Of a stretch of DNA of 64,000 nt, positions 13,701-25,800 are shown one piece after another (position 1 is the first letter of the stretch; every line of letters begins with the position of its first letter). The notes beneath the pieces are model-generated. The model did no database searches. It was given only the letters and a program-made list of their open reading frames with translations, and had not been told where the DNA came from. The stretch is from Malurus cyaneus samueli (Eukaryota > Chordata > Aves > Passeriformes > Maluridae). A program made the translations under genes and the position numbers. The stretch is from positions 43,859,724 through 43,923,723 of the forward strand of contig CM019237.1 of assembly GCA_009741485.1 (NCBI GenBank), given 5' to 3'.

Positions 13701-16700
13701 CAAGTATCTTAATAATACTCTAGATTATGTACCCGATAGCATAGGTTTGCAGTGACTGTTTACTTGCAGATATAGTTCCAAAACGCTTTCAAACTGATTC
13801 TCAAAAACCAGAGGATTTACAATAGAAAAGTGAATTCTGTCTTTAAACAAATCTGGTTTTAAAATGTTGCTAGATAAATTACTGCTGTGTCTCAGGCTTT
13901 TACTACTGAAATACTTAGACTCATCTTTCCCCCATTAGTTAATTGGGAGATGTCAATTGCAATTTTGTATCAAGCTTTGTTTTATATGTAGGCTGTAAAA
14001 TGCACACACTTTGCATATAGCTGCTCCATATATAGCACTGGATTTTAGAAAATTAATGAAAAGAGGGTTGTTACGTCCGGGAGCAGCCGCCAGCTCCGTG
14101 GTGGCGCCACCTGGTGTCAGAGAGGAGAGCGCATGCGAGCGTCCATTGTCAGCGCTCACACGTCCCCGTTTTGTCTGACCATGCCAGGTATACTACTGGG
14201 CATATCTGGGCGTGCCCGCCCAGTGAAGGAGATGACTATATCTTCCACTGCCATCCTCCTGACCAAAAGATACCCAAACCCAAGCGACTGCAAGAGTGGT
14301 ACAAAAAGATGCTGGACAAGTCTGTGTCGGAGCGCATCGTCCATGATTACAAGGTGTGTTAAGTGTATGCTTGGGGTAAATTGATCAATCTTGTCTTGAT
14401 CTCTTGTCTTATGTGTTGTGCCTGATTCTTGGTGTTCACTGCATTAGTTTTAAATTAATTGAACGCCCCAAGTTTAGAGTTAAAACATAGTCTCTTTAAA
14501 ACATATAGCTTCTGAAATCATTCTAGCAAAAGATTTGAAGTGATTCCTTAGAACAAACTAAATACTTGAGGAATACTGTAAAAGAGCAAAGGAAAATATA
14601 TGGAATCTTAAATCTTCTTCTGCGATATAAAATTGCAGGGTTAGGATGCTGATGCCATTAGAAGTATGTAAAATCTTTGGAATTATCAGGACTTAAGCTA
14701 GTGTTGAGATTACAGTGATTATGTTGTCCCAATTTATAAGAATGCACATTGAAATCTAGCACACAGTAATGACTTATTTCTTCTGAGTGGGAATATTTGA
14801 AATGTATTTGACAAACTGTAACTGCTACAATGTGAAATTTCCACTTAGAATATGCTCTCATAAAACAAATATTAAGCTTTCCTTTGTTTAATCTGCTGGA
14901 GCTTTTTCTTGTCACAAATTGAGGACGTTGCCTTTCGTTATGTGACTTGTAATAGTGATAACCGAAAGTGGTTTTGTTCTCTGTTAGGATATATTTAAGC
15001 AGGCAACAGAAGATCGTCTAACAAGTGCAAAGGAGCTACCTTACTTTGAAGGGGACTTCTGGCCTAATGTTCTAGAGGAGAGCATTAAGGAGCTAGAGCA
15101 AGAGGAAGAAGAACGCAAGAGAGAAGAAAACACTAGTAATGAAAGCACGGATGTAAGAATGCTTCTGCTGTTTCATGATCGAATGTAAAAATTCTGATTA
15201 TATATGGCTGATTATAAAAAAAAAGACTGGGGCAAGGCACTTTGGTTGACTGGCTTTTTGACCTTTCACTCTAATATAAATTTCAATTAATAGTTTATAA
15301 ATTAAAGCTGGTAAAATACCACTAAACTACATTTGGATGGAACAGCAGGTGTTCATATGGCTGTAAATTGTCTAATTACCAAAGGCAATTTTGTTGAAAC
15401 AACTGCTAGTTGAATATTTTGTTGCTGAAATCCAGTTGTTATCAATGATCATGTTGTCACCTCAGCCTGATTTGGAAGTTTTTTCCTTAAGCTTTAGCTT
15501 ATGAAGAAGAGTGGCTCACTTTTTTCTTTCTAACTTAGAAGTTATAACACTAATCTTAGCAGAATGTTCTGAGAAAGTAATGGAGTGCTGTGAGTTAGTA
15601 CTTGATTCTCAATAGGTTTGTTTAGTAGCTTTAAGGCATTGAGGATCTGAAGCAAAAATTACTGCTGAATTGTTGTTGGTTATTTTAGAGAAATTTTTTG
15701 CTGGCATCTTGTGCAATTTTTTTGAGAATGTGTAACTGTGTTTTCACATTCCTTGAAAAAAATAACCCTGAAAAATAAAGAGGTGCCTCTTAATTCAACA
15801 ATAAATTTGAAAGTGAACAGATGCACAGTTTGTGCATTTGATCATCCCTGGATGTTCTGAGCTTTTGTGGAAGAGGTGGTGAGTCTAGGATAAGGTTGGT
15901 AGTTTTGTTCACATGGTAGTACTTTCAATTAACTGTTTAAATCCTGTTGCTTCATCACCTTCTCAGATGCTAGATTTTTTTAGGGGAGTTTAGTATTTTT
16001 TTGCTGGAAGATATTTTAATAAAAAAAGTTAGGTTTAACATTACAATTTAAAATTGTGATTGTCCTGTGCTGTTTCTTGCAATACCTTCTTTCAAGGATT
16101 TTTGATTAAACAAAGTGTAGGAAATTAGGCAACTTGATATCAAATTTGCATTAACTAGCATGTTTCTTAGGAAGGTATTTTTTATTTACCACACGGTATA
16201 GCTTCAAGTCCTCATCTCTCTAATATACCAGAAACCACTTGTGAAGGATCATTTAGCTGCGTGTGTGAGGTTGGTCAATATTTAGTTGAGCCTTCACAGC
16301 AGTGATCCTGCCCCAAAATCCTGTGGGGACAGGATTGTAGTACATTACTATTGAACCTTATTTTTATAAATAGTTTTTACTCTTTATTGATCCTGTGTTT
16401 CACTCTTGAAGAAGAGGCAACAATAAACTGTACTGTCAAATGAAGTGATAGACATTTTTGTTCACTGAAAATTTCCATTCTGGCGAAGTTATTTTAAGCT
16501 TAGGAAAAACACTTAGGCTAACAATTGCTTTGGTCCTTGATCATCTTATGCTGTGGTGTTTTGAGGAGCTCTCTGAACAGCCCAGGGAGGAATAAACTAT
16601 TAATTGCTAACTGAATGTAGTTGAAATTAAGCTAGTTTGTTTTGTTTCACTGTTGCAGAGTATGAGAGGAGGCAGTGCATGCTAGAACTTGCACTACTAA

Positions 16701-19700
16701 TCCTTTTGGACTCACAATACCACCTTGATATCAAAATCAATTTAATGCAGTCTGTTAAAAGTAAAATTGTCAGAGCTGTATCAAACTAAATTTAGGTGAT
16801 TGAAGTCTTTCTTACCTTTGGTTAGTGTGATATCAGTTACACTTTCCAAGTTATTTTTATTTTGAATTGCATTGAGAATTGATCTACTGAACCCCTTTTG
16901 ATTGGCCAAGAGGTTCTTCAGTATGTAGCTGTAGCAGATAAACAAATTTCAATACTGTTTTGCTTTTACTTCCTGAGCTTCTATGCTTTTAATACTTTTA
17001 AGGGTATGTACTGACGATCTTGTTATCTTTTGGATGATTCTAATAGAATTAATTTAGTGTTTCTGGGACTCTAGTATGCTTCTACAGAGTAAATTATTGT
17101 GAAGTATGTTTTGTCCTGCAGTTACAGAATACATGTAAATAATAAAATGCTGATGTGATGTTGCTTAGATACCTGACATAAAATGTCTTTAAAATTGCTA
17201 GGTGAGTAAGGGAGACAGCAAAAATGCCAAAAAGAAGAACAATAAGAAGACAAGTAAAAACAAGAGCAGCTTGAGTCGTGGTAATAAGAAAAAGCCTGGC
17301 ATGCCCAATGTGTCCAATGACCTCTCACAAAAGCTGTATGCCACTATGGAGAAGCACAAGGAGGTAAGAGTTGATTGAATGAGAAATTATTTCAATAGAG
17401 GTGTTTAAAGCTTTGATACTTCAAGTAGAATCATGCCCTGTAAATTATACAGGTTTGACTGGAGAATCGCATGGCTCACCAGACATACCACTACCCAGTG
17501 AGTCTGGGCAGTCTTTGCTGCAAGGGCATTGGGAATAAATGCATCTGTGCTCATGCAGAACTTCCTAACAGTCTAGATTGCCACAGCAATTCTTTTTAGT
17601 CCAGTGCCTCTTACCTAATGCTTCAGAAGAAGGTGAACCTGCACAGCACCCAGAGGTCCCAGATTTTTTGGGCCTTACAAGCACACCACCTGGTGGCATA
17701 TTGTTCAGGTGTTAACTGATCCTGGGACTGTGCACTCTGTAGTGAGGCTTGGTGGCCAAAACATCTTGATACGTGCTGGCATATTAAGCCTTTTTATTTT
17801 TCAGGTCTTCTTTGTCATCCGTCTTATTGCTGGCCCTGCAGCCAACTCCCTGCCCCCCATCATTGAGCCTGACCCACTCATTCCGTGTGACCTGATGGAT
17901 GGGCGTGATGCTTTCCTAACCCTTGCTAGAGACAAGCATCTGGAGTTCTCTTCACTACGAAGGGCTCAGTGGTCAACCATGTGCATGCTGGTAGAGCTGC
18001 ATACCCAGAGCCAAGACCGCTTTGTTTACACCTGCAATGAGTGCAAGCATCACGTGGAGACCAGATGGCATTGCACTGTCTGTGAGGTATGTTTGGTGAT
18101 GTTTTCCCTGCTACTGTCCCTGCATCTTTGTGCCCAGAGTGCTCTTTACCTGAACTGATTTCTCATTATTAACTGATGAAAAAATGTCTGTACAGCTCAT
18201 CTGCTGACAGTTCAGGAAGAAGGAAAAACATTGCCCATAACAATTGGTTCTACTAATCTGCTGCTTGGTGTGATTTTTGCCTTGTGGAGAGCTGAAATAG
18301 AGCTGTTTTCTGTAGTTCATTTAGGGTGCTGCTGCATAAGAAGTTGGGAACTGTAGCAGTTGGTTGGGCTGGAGTGGTAGGATCAGCTGATTTTTCTGAA
18401 GAGCAGTGCATACTTTTTTCTGCCAAAGTCAGAAGTGTTGGGCTGCAGTGTTTCTGTAAGGGGGCTTCTCTGTTGTTTTACTGGCACAGAGGTTTTGCAG
18501 TGCTGCAGGTCAGATCTCAATACTTGAGCAATTCCTTCACTACTCTGTTGTGTCTCTGTAGAAGGCTGCAAACAGCATTTCTGTCTACAGAAGTGTTTGC
18601 AAAACAGTGGGTTTGAAGATCAAGTCCAGGGTTTTGGTTCAATGCCCTCCGGAAGCTGGATTATCATTGTATCTGGCTTGTAACTTAGTTTTTTAGCCTG
18701 CTGGAAGGAAATGACTGTCTCAGATTCTCAGATTTGATCCTGAGAAGCTCTGTTTACAATTCGATACTTCCATTTTTTCTGGTTATGTGTGTGTATATAT
18801 ATATATGTACACATACATTCACATGTGCTTTTTACCTTTACCTTCTTGGTACATGCCAGAAAATAAATTTAAAATTTCCTATGGTTTAATGAATCCTGAG
18901 AACTTGGGTCTTTTTCTTAAACATCAATTATTGAGCATAAACTTATGTGCTGTTACTTTCACAGAACATAAATGCTCTGTCCTTCTTTTCAGCACATTCT
19001 GTTGTTTAACTTGCGTCTACAAACTGAAAATGCAGCTTTCATTCTCCTTTTTTGAAAGCTGGTATCTCTTCTGCCACTCCTGCCTTCTTTTGAAGCAGGA
19101 ACAGATGAGCAGGTATTTGTTCCCCACCTATTTCTTCTCCCTTCCTGTAGGGAAAGAAAGGGATTTTTCTAGCCCAGCTGAATAATGTGTGACTTACTAG
19201 CTCAGAGCCAACTTGTTTTTCAAGGTATTTGTGTAGCTTTCAGACACCCTCACACCCACACACTTCCCCTGGCTATAATTTGGATTTATTCCTTCCCTTG
19301 CACCTTAATGGGGCATGGAAGATTGAATTTTTCCCTAGAGCTACAGTATCCCTGGAACAGACTGGGAGTAATTTGTTGAGGTAGCATGACATCATTTATT
19401 CATTTCTTATATGGAGTTTCAGGAACACTGATAACTCATCCTCTGTTGTGTTTTTAGGATTATGACCTGTGCATCACCTGCTATAACACTAAGAACCATG
19501 ACCACAAGATGGAAAAATTAGGCCTTGGTCTAGATGATGAGAGCAACAACCAGCAGACTGCCACCACCCAGAGTCCTGGTGATTCCCGTCGCCTGAGCAT
19601 CCAGCGCTGTATCCAGTCTCTAGTCCACGCCTGCCAGTGTCGCAATGCCAACTGCTCGCTGCCATCCTGCCAGAAGATGAAACGGGTTGTCCAACACACC

Positions 19701-21683
19701 AAAGGCTGCAAACGCAAGACCAATGGAGGGTGCCCCATATGCAAGCAACTCATTGCTCTCTGCTGCTACCATGCAAAGCACTGCCAGGAGAACAAGTGCC
19801 CCGTGCCCTTCTGCCTCAACATCAAACACAAGCTCCGTCAGCAACAGCTCCAGCACCGCCTGCAGCAGGCGCAGATGCTCCGAAGGAGGATGGCGAGCAT
19901 GCAGCGCACGGGTGTGGCGGGCCAGCAGCAAGGATTGCCCTCGCCCACGCCGGCCACCCCGACGACTCCAACGGGCCAGCAGCCCCCGACGCCACAAACC
20001 CCACAACCCCAGCCTCCGCCCCAGCCTGTGTCACAGCCCCAGTCTGCACCTCCCAACAGCATGCCACCCTACACCATGCCAAGAACTCAGCCTCCCAGTG
20101 CTGTGTCCCAGGGCAAGGCAGGTGGCCAGGTGACGCCTCCAACTCCACCTCAGCCACCACAGCCGCCAGTTCAGGGTCCTCCTCCGGCGGCAGTGGAAAT
20201 GGCCATGCAGATCCAGCGGGCAGCAGAGACCCAGCGCCAGATGGCACAGGTTCAGATCTTCCAAAGGCCGATTCAGCACCAGATGCCCCAGATGCCACCA
20301 ATGGGAATGAACCCTCCGCAGATAGGCAGAGGTCCCGGTGGCCATATAGATCAAGGAATGGGGCCAGCAGGAATTCAGCAGCAGCCACCATGGGTGCAGG
20401 GGGCCTTACCCCAAGCTCAGCTGCAGCCAGGAATGCAGAGACCATCCATGATGTCAGTAGCCCAGCCAGGTCAGCCGATGAATATGGCCCCTCAGCCAGG
20501 GATGGGTCAGGTACCTGGCGCTGCTCAGCCCAAACAACCACCTCTGCCCCAGGCGGCCTTACAAAACCTACTGCGGACTCTCAGGTCTCCCAGCTCACCC
20601 ATGCAGCAGCAGCAGGTGCTTAACATCCTTCACTCCAACCCTCAGCTGCTGGCAGCTTTCATCAAGCAGCGGGCAGCCAAGTACGCGGGGTCCCAGAACC
20701 CACAGGGCATGGCGGGGCAGCCTGGCATCCCGCAGGGGCAACCAGGGCTCCAGCCGCAGCAAGCCATGCAAGGGCAGCAAGGAGGGGTGCACCCCAACCC
20801 GGCCATGCAGAACATGAACCCCATGCAAGCAGGAGTCCAGAGGCCCAGCATGCCCCAGCAGCAGCCACAGCAGCAGCCGCAGCAGGCCATGGCTGGGATG
20901 AATCCTCAGGCGCAGCAGATGAATATGAATCATTCGGGGATGGCTCCCCAGTTCCGAGATCTCCTGATGAGGCGGCACCAGATGATGGAGCAGCAGCGCC
21001 ATCAGCAGCAGCAGCAGCAGGGAGCAGGACCGACGCTGGGGCCAGGGATGGCCAACCACAACCAGTTTCAGCAGCCCCAGGGTGTCGGGTATCCCCAGCA
21101 GCAGCAGCAGCGAATGCAGCATCACATGCAGCAGATGCAGCAAGGAAATATGGGACAAATAAGCCAGCTTCCACAAGCCATGAGTGCAGAGACAGGAGCC
21201 AGTTTGCAACAGGCTTTCCAGCAAAGGCTGCTTCAGCAGCAGATGGGATCCCCAGCTCAGCCCAATCCTATGAGCCCCCAACAGCACATGCTCCCCAATC
21301 AGGCCCAGTCTCCACACCTCCAGGGACAGCAGCTCCCTTCATCGCTCACCAATCAAGTGCGTTCTCCGCAGCCTGTACCCTCACCACGGCCCCAATCCCA
21401 GCCCCCTCATTCCAGCCCATCCCCTCGGATGCAGCCTCAGCCTTCTCCACACCACGTTTCCCCACAGACCAGCTCCCCACATCCAGGACTGGTAGCTGCC
21501 CAGGCTAATCCCATGGATCAAGGGCACTTTGCCAGCCCGGACCAGAGTGCAATGCTTTCCCAGCTTGCTAGCAATCCCGGCATGGCAGGCCTCCATGGTA
21601 CAAGCGCCACGGAACTGGGGCTCAGCTCCGAGAACTCAGACTTGAATTCAAATCTTTCACAGAGTACACTAGACATACACTAG
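241..21683 (+). CDS. EP300: EP300 (p300 histone/lysine acetyltransferase), 3' part, 15 coding exons
   Basis: p300 transfers acetyl groups from acetyl-CoA to histone and other lysines and acts as a nuclear transcriptional coactivator. Exons: 241-359, 1544-1783, 2333-2421, 4886-4966, 7112-7168, 8567-8644, 9705-9772, 11189-11339, 11885-12031, 12428-12541, 14188-14353, 14988-15152, 17202-17363, 17805-18086, 19458-21683. All junctions are GT-AG and the frame joins without a break, giving 1,380 residues plus a TAG stop. That matches the human protein (2,414 aa) from about residue 1035 onward. Domains in order are bromodomain, RING/PHD, acetyltransferase with its lysine-rich autoinhibitory loop, ZZ, TAZ2, the NCBD/IBiD helices and a Q/P-rich tail ending LSQSTLDIH. 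That ending, and L3MBTL2 next door, separate it from the paralogue CREBBP. The first exon starts in phase with a split Ile codon, so the 5' end is missing only because the window begins inside the gene. Confidence 0.97.
3265..3301. repeat. A-rich low-complexity tract
   Basis: A 37-base run of A broken by a single C, inside an EP300 intron. The base content could reflect a retroelement tail, but no element body is recognisable beside it. Confidence 0.9.
5845..6092 (+). mobile_element. CR1 LINE, 3' end fragment
   Basis: About 250 bases in an EP300 intron match the 3' end of avian CR1 as I know it: a TTTAGATTAGATACAAGG block, then TTCACTGTGAGTCTGGTGAG, then GAAGTTGTGGATGCCCC and a terminal GGTTCTGTGAT. 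It is sense to EP300, severely 5'-truncated as is usual for CR1, and diverged. CR1 is a non-LTR retrotransposon; this copy has no coding capacity. Confidence 0.9.
8347..8362. repeat. (TAA)n microsatellite
   Basis: Five perfect TAA units plus one base in an EP300 intron; short and of no evident function. Confidence 0.9.
11429..11616 (-). mobile_element. CR1-type LINE fragment, antisense
   Basis: The + strand reads GGTTGGAAAA, GATTGAGTCCAGC, CACTGCCAAGGCCACTGC, CCCTGGGCAGCCTGTT and TTCTAATATCCAG. This is the reverse complement of the 3' region of an avian CR1 subfamily. It lies in the EP300 intron just after exon 11189-11339 and opposite to the gene. No coding capacity remains. Confidence 0.85.
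13496..13529. repeat. 17-bp perfect tandem duplication
   Basis: GCTCCCAGGCTTGGGCA occurs twice head to tail at 13496-13512 and 13513-13529, in an EP300 intron. The copies are identical, so the duplication is recent or under correction. Confidence 0.9.
14068..14172. promoter_or_regulatory. CpG-rich block with CTCF-like motif in EP300 intron
   Basis: About 105 bases carry roughly ten CpG dinucleotides inside an otherwise AT-rich, CpG-poor intron, ending 16 bases before exon 14188-14353. On the minus strand 14101-14119 reads ACACCAGGTGGCGCC, which fits the CTCF core CCASYAGRKGGC with one mismatch. Binding is inference; the base composition is directly visible. Confidence 0.4.
17686..17697 (-). 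promoter_or_regulatory. CTCF-like core motif
   Basis: The minus strand reads GCCACCAGGTGGTGTG, 11 of 12 to the core CCASYAGRKGGC, in the EP300 intron about 110 bases before exon 17805-18086. The sequence is also an interrupted palindrome (CCACC T GGTGG), so chance or another factor is possible. Confidence 0.25.
18786..18814. repeat. TG/TA dinucleotide tract
   Basis: Alternating TGTGTGTATATATATATATG and related bases in the last EP300 intron; an ordinary microsatellite. Confidence 0.85.
19458..21683 (+). other. EP300: EP300 terminal coding exon: ZZ end, TAZ2, NCBD, Q-rich tail
   Basis: This single 2,226-base exon begins [10 protein letters not shown], completing the ZZ finger. TAZ2 follows at about 19,570-19,900 with three H-x3-C type zinc clusters ([46 protein letters not shown]). 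A proline/glutamine-rich stretch leads to the NCBD/IBiD helices at about 20,541-20,690 ([12 protein letters not shown], then [13 protein letters not shown]), which bind IRF3, SRC-family coactivators and p53. The tail has glutamine runs near 21,004-21,020 and 21,099-21,111 and ends at TAG 21681-21683. The CAG-rich composition throws long shadow frames on both strands. Confidence 0.95.
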
Positions 21684-22830
21684 ACACGTTGTAGCATTTT
21701 GGGAGCAAAAAAAAATTTAAAAAACAAAGAAAATAAAAAAAACTTATTTTCGCAAGACTTTTTGTACTGAAGACAAATTTTTTTGAATCTTTCTTAGCTA
21801 AAACAACATTTTTCCCTGGAACACATCTGAACTCTGCAGCAGTAGTTTGTGGTTTTAAAAACAAACCGACAAGGAACCTGAGGGACAGTAGAGTACAAAG
21901 AATATATTTTTGTTATGGCTGGAATCATAACCAGTCCTTTTTCTTGGCTTTTTTTTGTGTGCTTTGGGGAGGTCGGGAGGAAGGCGGTCTTTTGGTTGTT
22001 CACCAAAGGATGCCCTGCTCATGTCTCCAATAGGTTTTTTTTTTTTTTTTTTTAAATTAATGAAAATATGTAATATTGATAGTTATTATTTACTGAGGCA
22101 GATGGTAAACATTTTCCCTATTCTGGTTTTCTTCATGTCACTGCAAAAAAAAAAACCACCACAAAACCAGAACAACAGAAAAACACAGGAGAACCTTTTC
22201 CTAAAATCGGAGGACAAAAGGGGTTAATGTTGCTTTAAAAATACGTTACATATATAAATAGATATATATAAAAATAAATACCAATCTTTTCCTCTTTGGT
22301 TGGAAATATGTCAATTCTTTGAAAAATGTAAAAATATTAAATAACTCATTCCCTTCCTGAAGTCTACTTTTGTCCTCCAAAAATTTTCTATACAAGAGTC
22401 TGAGCTTAAAAAAAACTTCAAGTATTAAAGTAATTTGTACATGTAGAGAGAAAACAACATTTTTGCAAATACACAGGGGCAGCTGCCAAATGGATGTAGT
22501 ATATATATTGTGGTTTCTGTTTTCTTGAAAGAATTTTTTTCGTTATTTTTACATCTAACAGGAAAAATAAATAAAAAAGAGGGTAAGGAACAATTCCAAT
22601 GGGATTATTTCAACCTGAGAAAAAGTCCCTGGGGTTTCTTCTTTATGCTTGCTTTCTCTCTCCCGTGCCCCTTTCCCACCCTCTTCCACCTTCTGTAAAA
22701 CTTGAAAATAGAAAGCAAAAAACCCTCAAATGTTGTATATCATGCAATTAAAGTTGGTTACTTATAAATAAGAACTTTCGATCACTGTATAGACTTAAAA
22801 TTGATTTCTTATTACCTATTGTTAAATAAA
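21684..22830 (+). other. EP300: EP300 3' untranslated region
   Basis: AT-rich sequence after the stop codon with poly-A runs, a 19-base T run at 22035-22053 and several AAUAAA-like words. Its length of about 1.15 kb is close to that of the human transcript. No open frame here looks protein-like. Confidence 0.8.
22825..22830 (+). terminator. EP300: EP300 polyadenylation signal AATAAA
   Basis: AATAAA lies within TTAAATAAACTGTGTGAG, followed about 15 bases later by a GT/T-rich region. It is the last canonical hexamer in the AT-rich block; earlier AATAAA words near 22,276 and 22,566 could be minor sites. Confidence 0.65.
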
Positions 22831-25800
22831 CTGTGTGAGACAGACAGCCTGTTTTAAATGTTTCCCTTCTCTCCCACATATGTTGCTTGTTCTTAAAATG
22901 GTGGGGGTAGCAGAATATGTGCTACTTCAAATGTTTGCTATTTAGACGTCTCGGAGAGCTATTTAATGTGTATGACTGTTTTAAAATGCAAATCTCTAAT
23001 AAGGGATGTGGAGTAATAATTAGTCTTCTAACCGGACTCTTTTGGTACAACTCTGCATTCGCATTGTTCCCAGCATGTATCTTACCAAAGAAACGAGGTC
23101 TGACCTCGACAGTTGTGCCAGTCAGCTGTGCCCCACCGTGCTCACACAGCCTGGGAGCAGCTGATCTTCAAAGGACCTATTTTGCATTTTGAAATGAGAA
23201 CTATTTGTTTGGATATGTGATATTAAAAGATCCTATTTCACTTGGAGTATATTGTGCGCCTTTTGGCACTGAAGCATGAGCTTCAGTGAAGGTAAGCTTG
23301 TGTGGTTGCCCTCAGGCAGGTACTACCCTGGGAGGGTGCCTAGTTCCCCTGTCACATCTTGTGACCTGCCCAATGCAGGGACATTCCTGAACAGAAGTGC
23401 TGTTGCTGTGAAGCGCGTGTGCAGTGACCCCAGGTGTGTGCTGCCCGCAGCTGTGCTCGTGTGGAGTTAATCCAATTATGTCGCCTGTTATTCTTGGGCT
23501 GGTTGTGAGAATGTTGCTGCTTCATTGAGGGTTTTCCAAAATTCAGCCTTACAGTGTGCGTGTACATATAGTGCTGGCTGCCTAGGGAATAACTCTCCAC
23601 AAGGCCATTATGTACCTGGGAGATCCAGGTGGGACCAAGGATGTCACCAGAGCACGTCTGTGTAATACCAGCTGTGTTGGGAGCATCAGTGTATCAAATA
23701 GCACGAGCAAGTTGACCTCAGGAAAGTGCTGGTGGAAAATTATGGAGGGGCAAATGTGGATCGATGGGAATCTCAGCCAAGTGCCAAACAAAAGTAATGG
23801 TGGATTACAATGTGAATGGATGTTGGAGGTCTTCAAAAATGGGAGTAAAATGCTTGCTGTTTGTATATAAATACAAGTAGGATAATTTTAAAAATGGTGT
23901 TGGTAGCAAGCCTTCAGCAAGATGGTGGAAAGTTCATGGCAGGCTTAAGGAAAGCAGCCCTGCGCTTTGGTATTCTCCCTTGGCTAATCCTCATAATGCT
24001 CACCTCTGCGTGGTGCAGACTAGCTCTGCACCGAGCCCACACAATTACTCTGCCTGCATTGGAAAGGATTGCTCCTGACCTGCCCTCAAGGAGAGCAGAA
24101 AGCAAAAAACCCACTCTGCATTGAATGCCAGGGCACCAGCCTGGGATTGTTTAAATTGTGCTCTCCACAGTAAGCTTTCTTCTTCCTTCATCCCCACCAA
24201 CCAAAGCTTAGTTTTACTTTCAGCCTCGGGGCACTTCTGAGGATGGAGCATAAAATTCCTTCTGACCACATACAAGCTAGCAAAGTGAAAAATGTGCTCA
24301 GTTTTCTGGCTTGTATGTTTTTAGTGCAAACAGCTTTCAGTCATGCCACTGAGTTAGCACACAAAATGTGGTTAGAATTTGTCCTGGCCTGCATCAAAGC
24401 ATCTGAAGTAGGAAGCCCTGGGACCTTGCAAAGCACACTACCCATTTTCCAACTTCAAATGCCAACATAAATATTTGCTTAAAAGATGCCGTGATGCATT
24501 TTATAAGATATCATAGCTCTTCTGTGTCTCTTTGTAGATGCTGACTCTGAGCCAGGTTCAGTTTGTTGAGGTGGTGTGGTTGATCAATAGTTTTAAATTT
24601 GCATAGGGTTTCTCTTCCTGACATCCCTCCACTACTGCTTTCCCTGGTTCTACTGAAGAACCAGAACCTACCATTTGGGGAATTACCATGGCTGTTTCAA
24701 GTAGTGGGAGGATGTCAGGATGGCAACAAAATTAGGATGTCATCACTTGCCATTCAGTTGTGCCCAAGTTAAAGTAGGTTGTTTCACTTTTATTTGACTC
24801 TTGGACCAGCAAAAAGAACTCACACCCAAGATTCTAGCAATCCAATCAGATATTGATTGTCCAGTTACAACAATGCTAATGGTTATGCTCAAATAATGTG
24901 TAGTTCAGTGATGTGAACTTTATAATGCCTGACCTTCCAATGTCCCTTTGAGTCTCAGGGTCAGTGGCTGAAGTCACAGATGGGGAGGGCTTGCAGTAAG
25001 TTTGTCACAGGGAGGAGTATAATATTCATAGTTTATTCCTTGGTCTTGGGGATGCCTGTTTGTAAAAACTAGACCTTGCTCTTCCCTGATTCCTTGTTCT
25101 TCATTATGTCCCAATTTGCTACTTATGGAATGTTTTACATATGTTGCATACTTGTTCTTTGTTACTCCTAAAATTCCGATGACTTGGCCATCAATGAGTT
25201 GTTCATAGCCTGGGCCTACAGTATCATCTGTGACTCTGTGTGTCTACATTGATGCATTTATTTATTCATTGATTTTAATTCTATGATTAGCTAGACTTAC
25301 TTGTCCAGGCTGCCCCTTCTGCTGGGGAAGGTAACCTGGCAGGACATGGTGGTGTCCCACATCTTCCCAGGCTTGCAGAGGGATTGAGAGGCAGCACAAC
25401 TCAGGTCTCAAAGCCAGATTTTTTGGAGGGTCTGGGATGGGATAAGCACTTCAAACCGAGATTTATCCCCCGGATAGTTAAGTCTTCCCTCTCCTTGTCA
25501 GGACAGGCTTGGAACTGGGTGTAGTTGCTTTCTGTGGTTTGGGTTTTTTGGTGGTGGTTTTTTTTTTGTTTTTTTTTTTGGCTTTTTTTTGTTTGACTAT
25601 TTTTTTTTAATCTGGACAAATATTATTTATTGTTTTATTAGTATTTGTATGTAGAGTTGTGTTGACATATATTGACAGACCTAATGTGGTAGTCAAATAG
25701 CAAGGAAGGACAGACTAACTTAGTATTTGTGCCCTTAACTGGATTGCCTGTTGTATCTGGTGTTAGATTATTTGTTCACCACACAAACTGCTTATTCGCT

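Larger units (their letters stand above)
11189..18086 (+). other. EP300: EP300 acetyltransferase (KAT11) exons with autoinhibitory loop
   Basis: Seven exons encode the catalytic domain. Known key residues are retained: the Asp of SYLDSVHFF at 12450-12452 (human D1399, a cancer hotspot) and the Tyr of LQEWYKKM at 14300-14302 (human Y1467, proposed general acid). Exon 17202-17363 is lysine-rich ([14 protein letters not shown]) and is the autoinhibitory loop whose acetylation activates the enzyme. Exon 17805-18086 closes the fold and opens the ZZ zinc finger ([11 protein letters not shown]). Confidence 0.94.

Noticed and set aside
14114..14187. In-frame 5' extension of EP300 exon 14188-14353 into the CpG-rich block
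   Set aside because: The frame is open, but the GG-split glycine from exon 12428-12541 joins exactly at 14188 and reproduces the conserved [12 protein letters not shown]. The extension would insert foreign residues into the catalytic core.
16305..16345. Hairpin AATCCTG-TGGGGA-CAGGATT in an EP300 intron
   Set aside because: A 7-bp stem is expected by chance in a window this size and no RNA gene features surround it.
19637..20623. 328-codon open frame overlapping the EP300 terminal exon in another frame, with further 128-240 codon frames on the minus strand
   Set aside because: The exon is CAG/CCA-rich, which suppresses stop codons in all frames. The frames have repetitive composition, no domain, and coincide with undisputed EP300 coding sequence.
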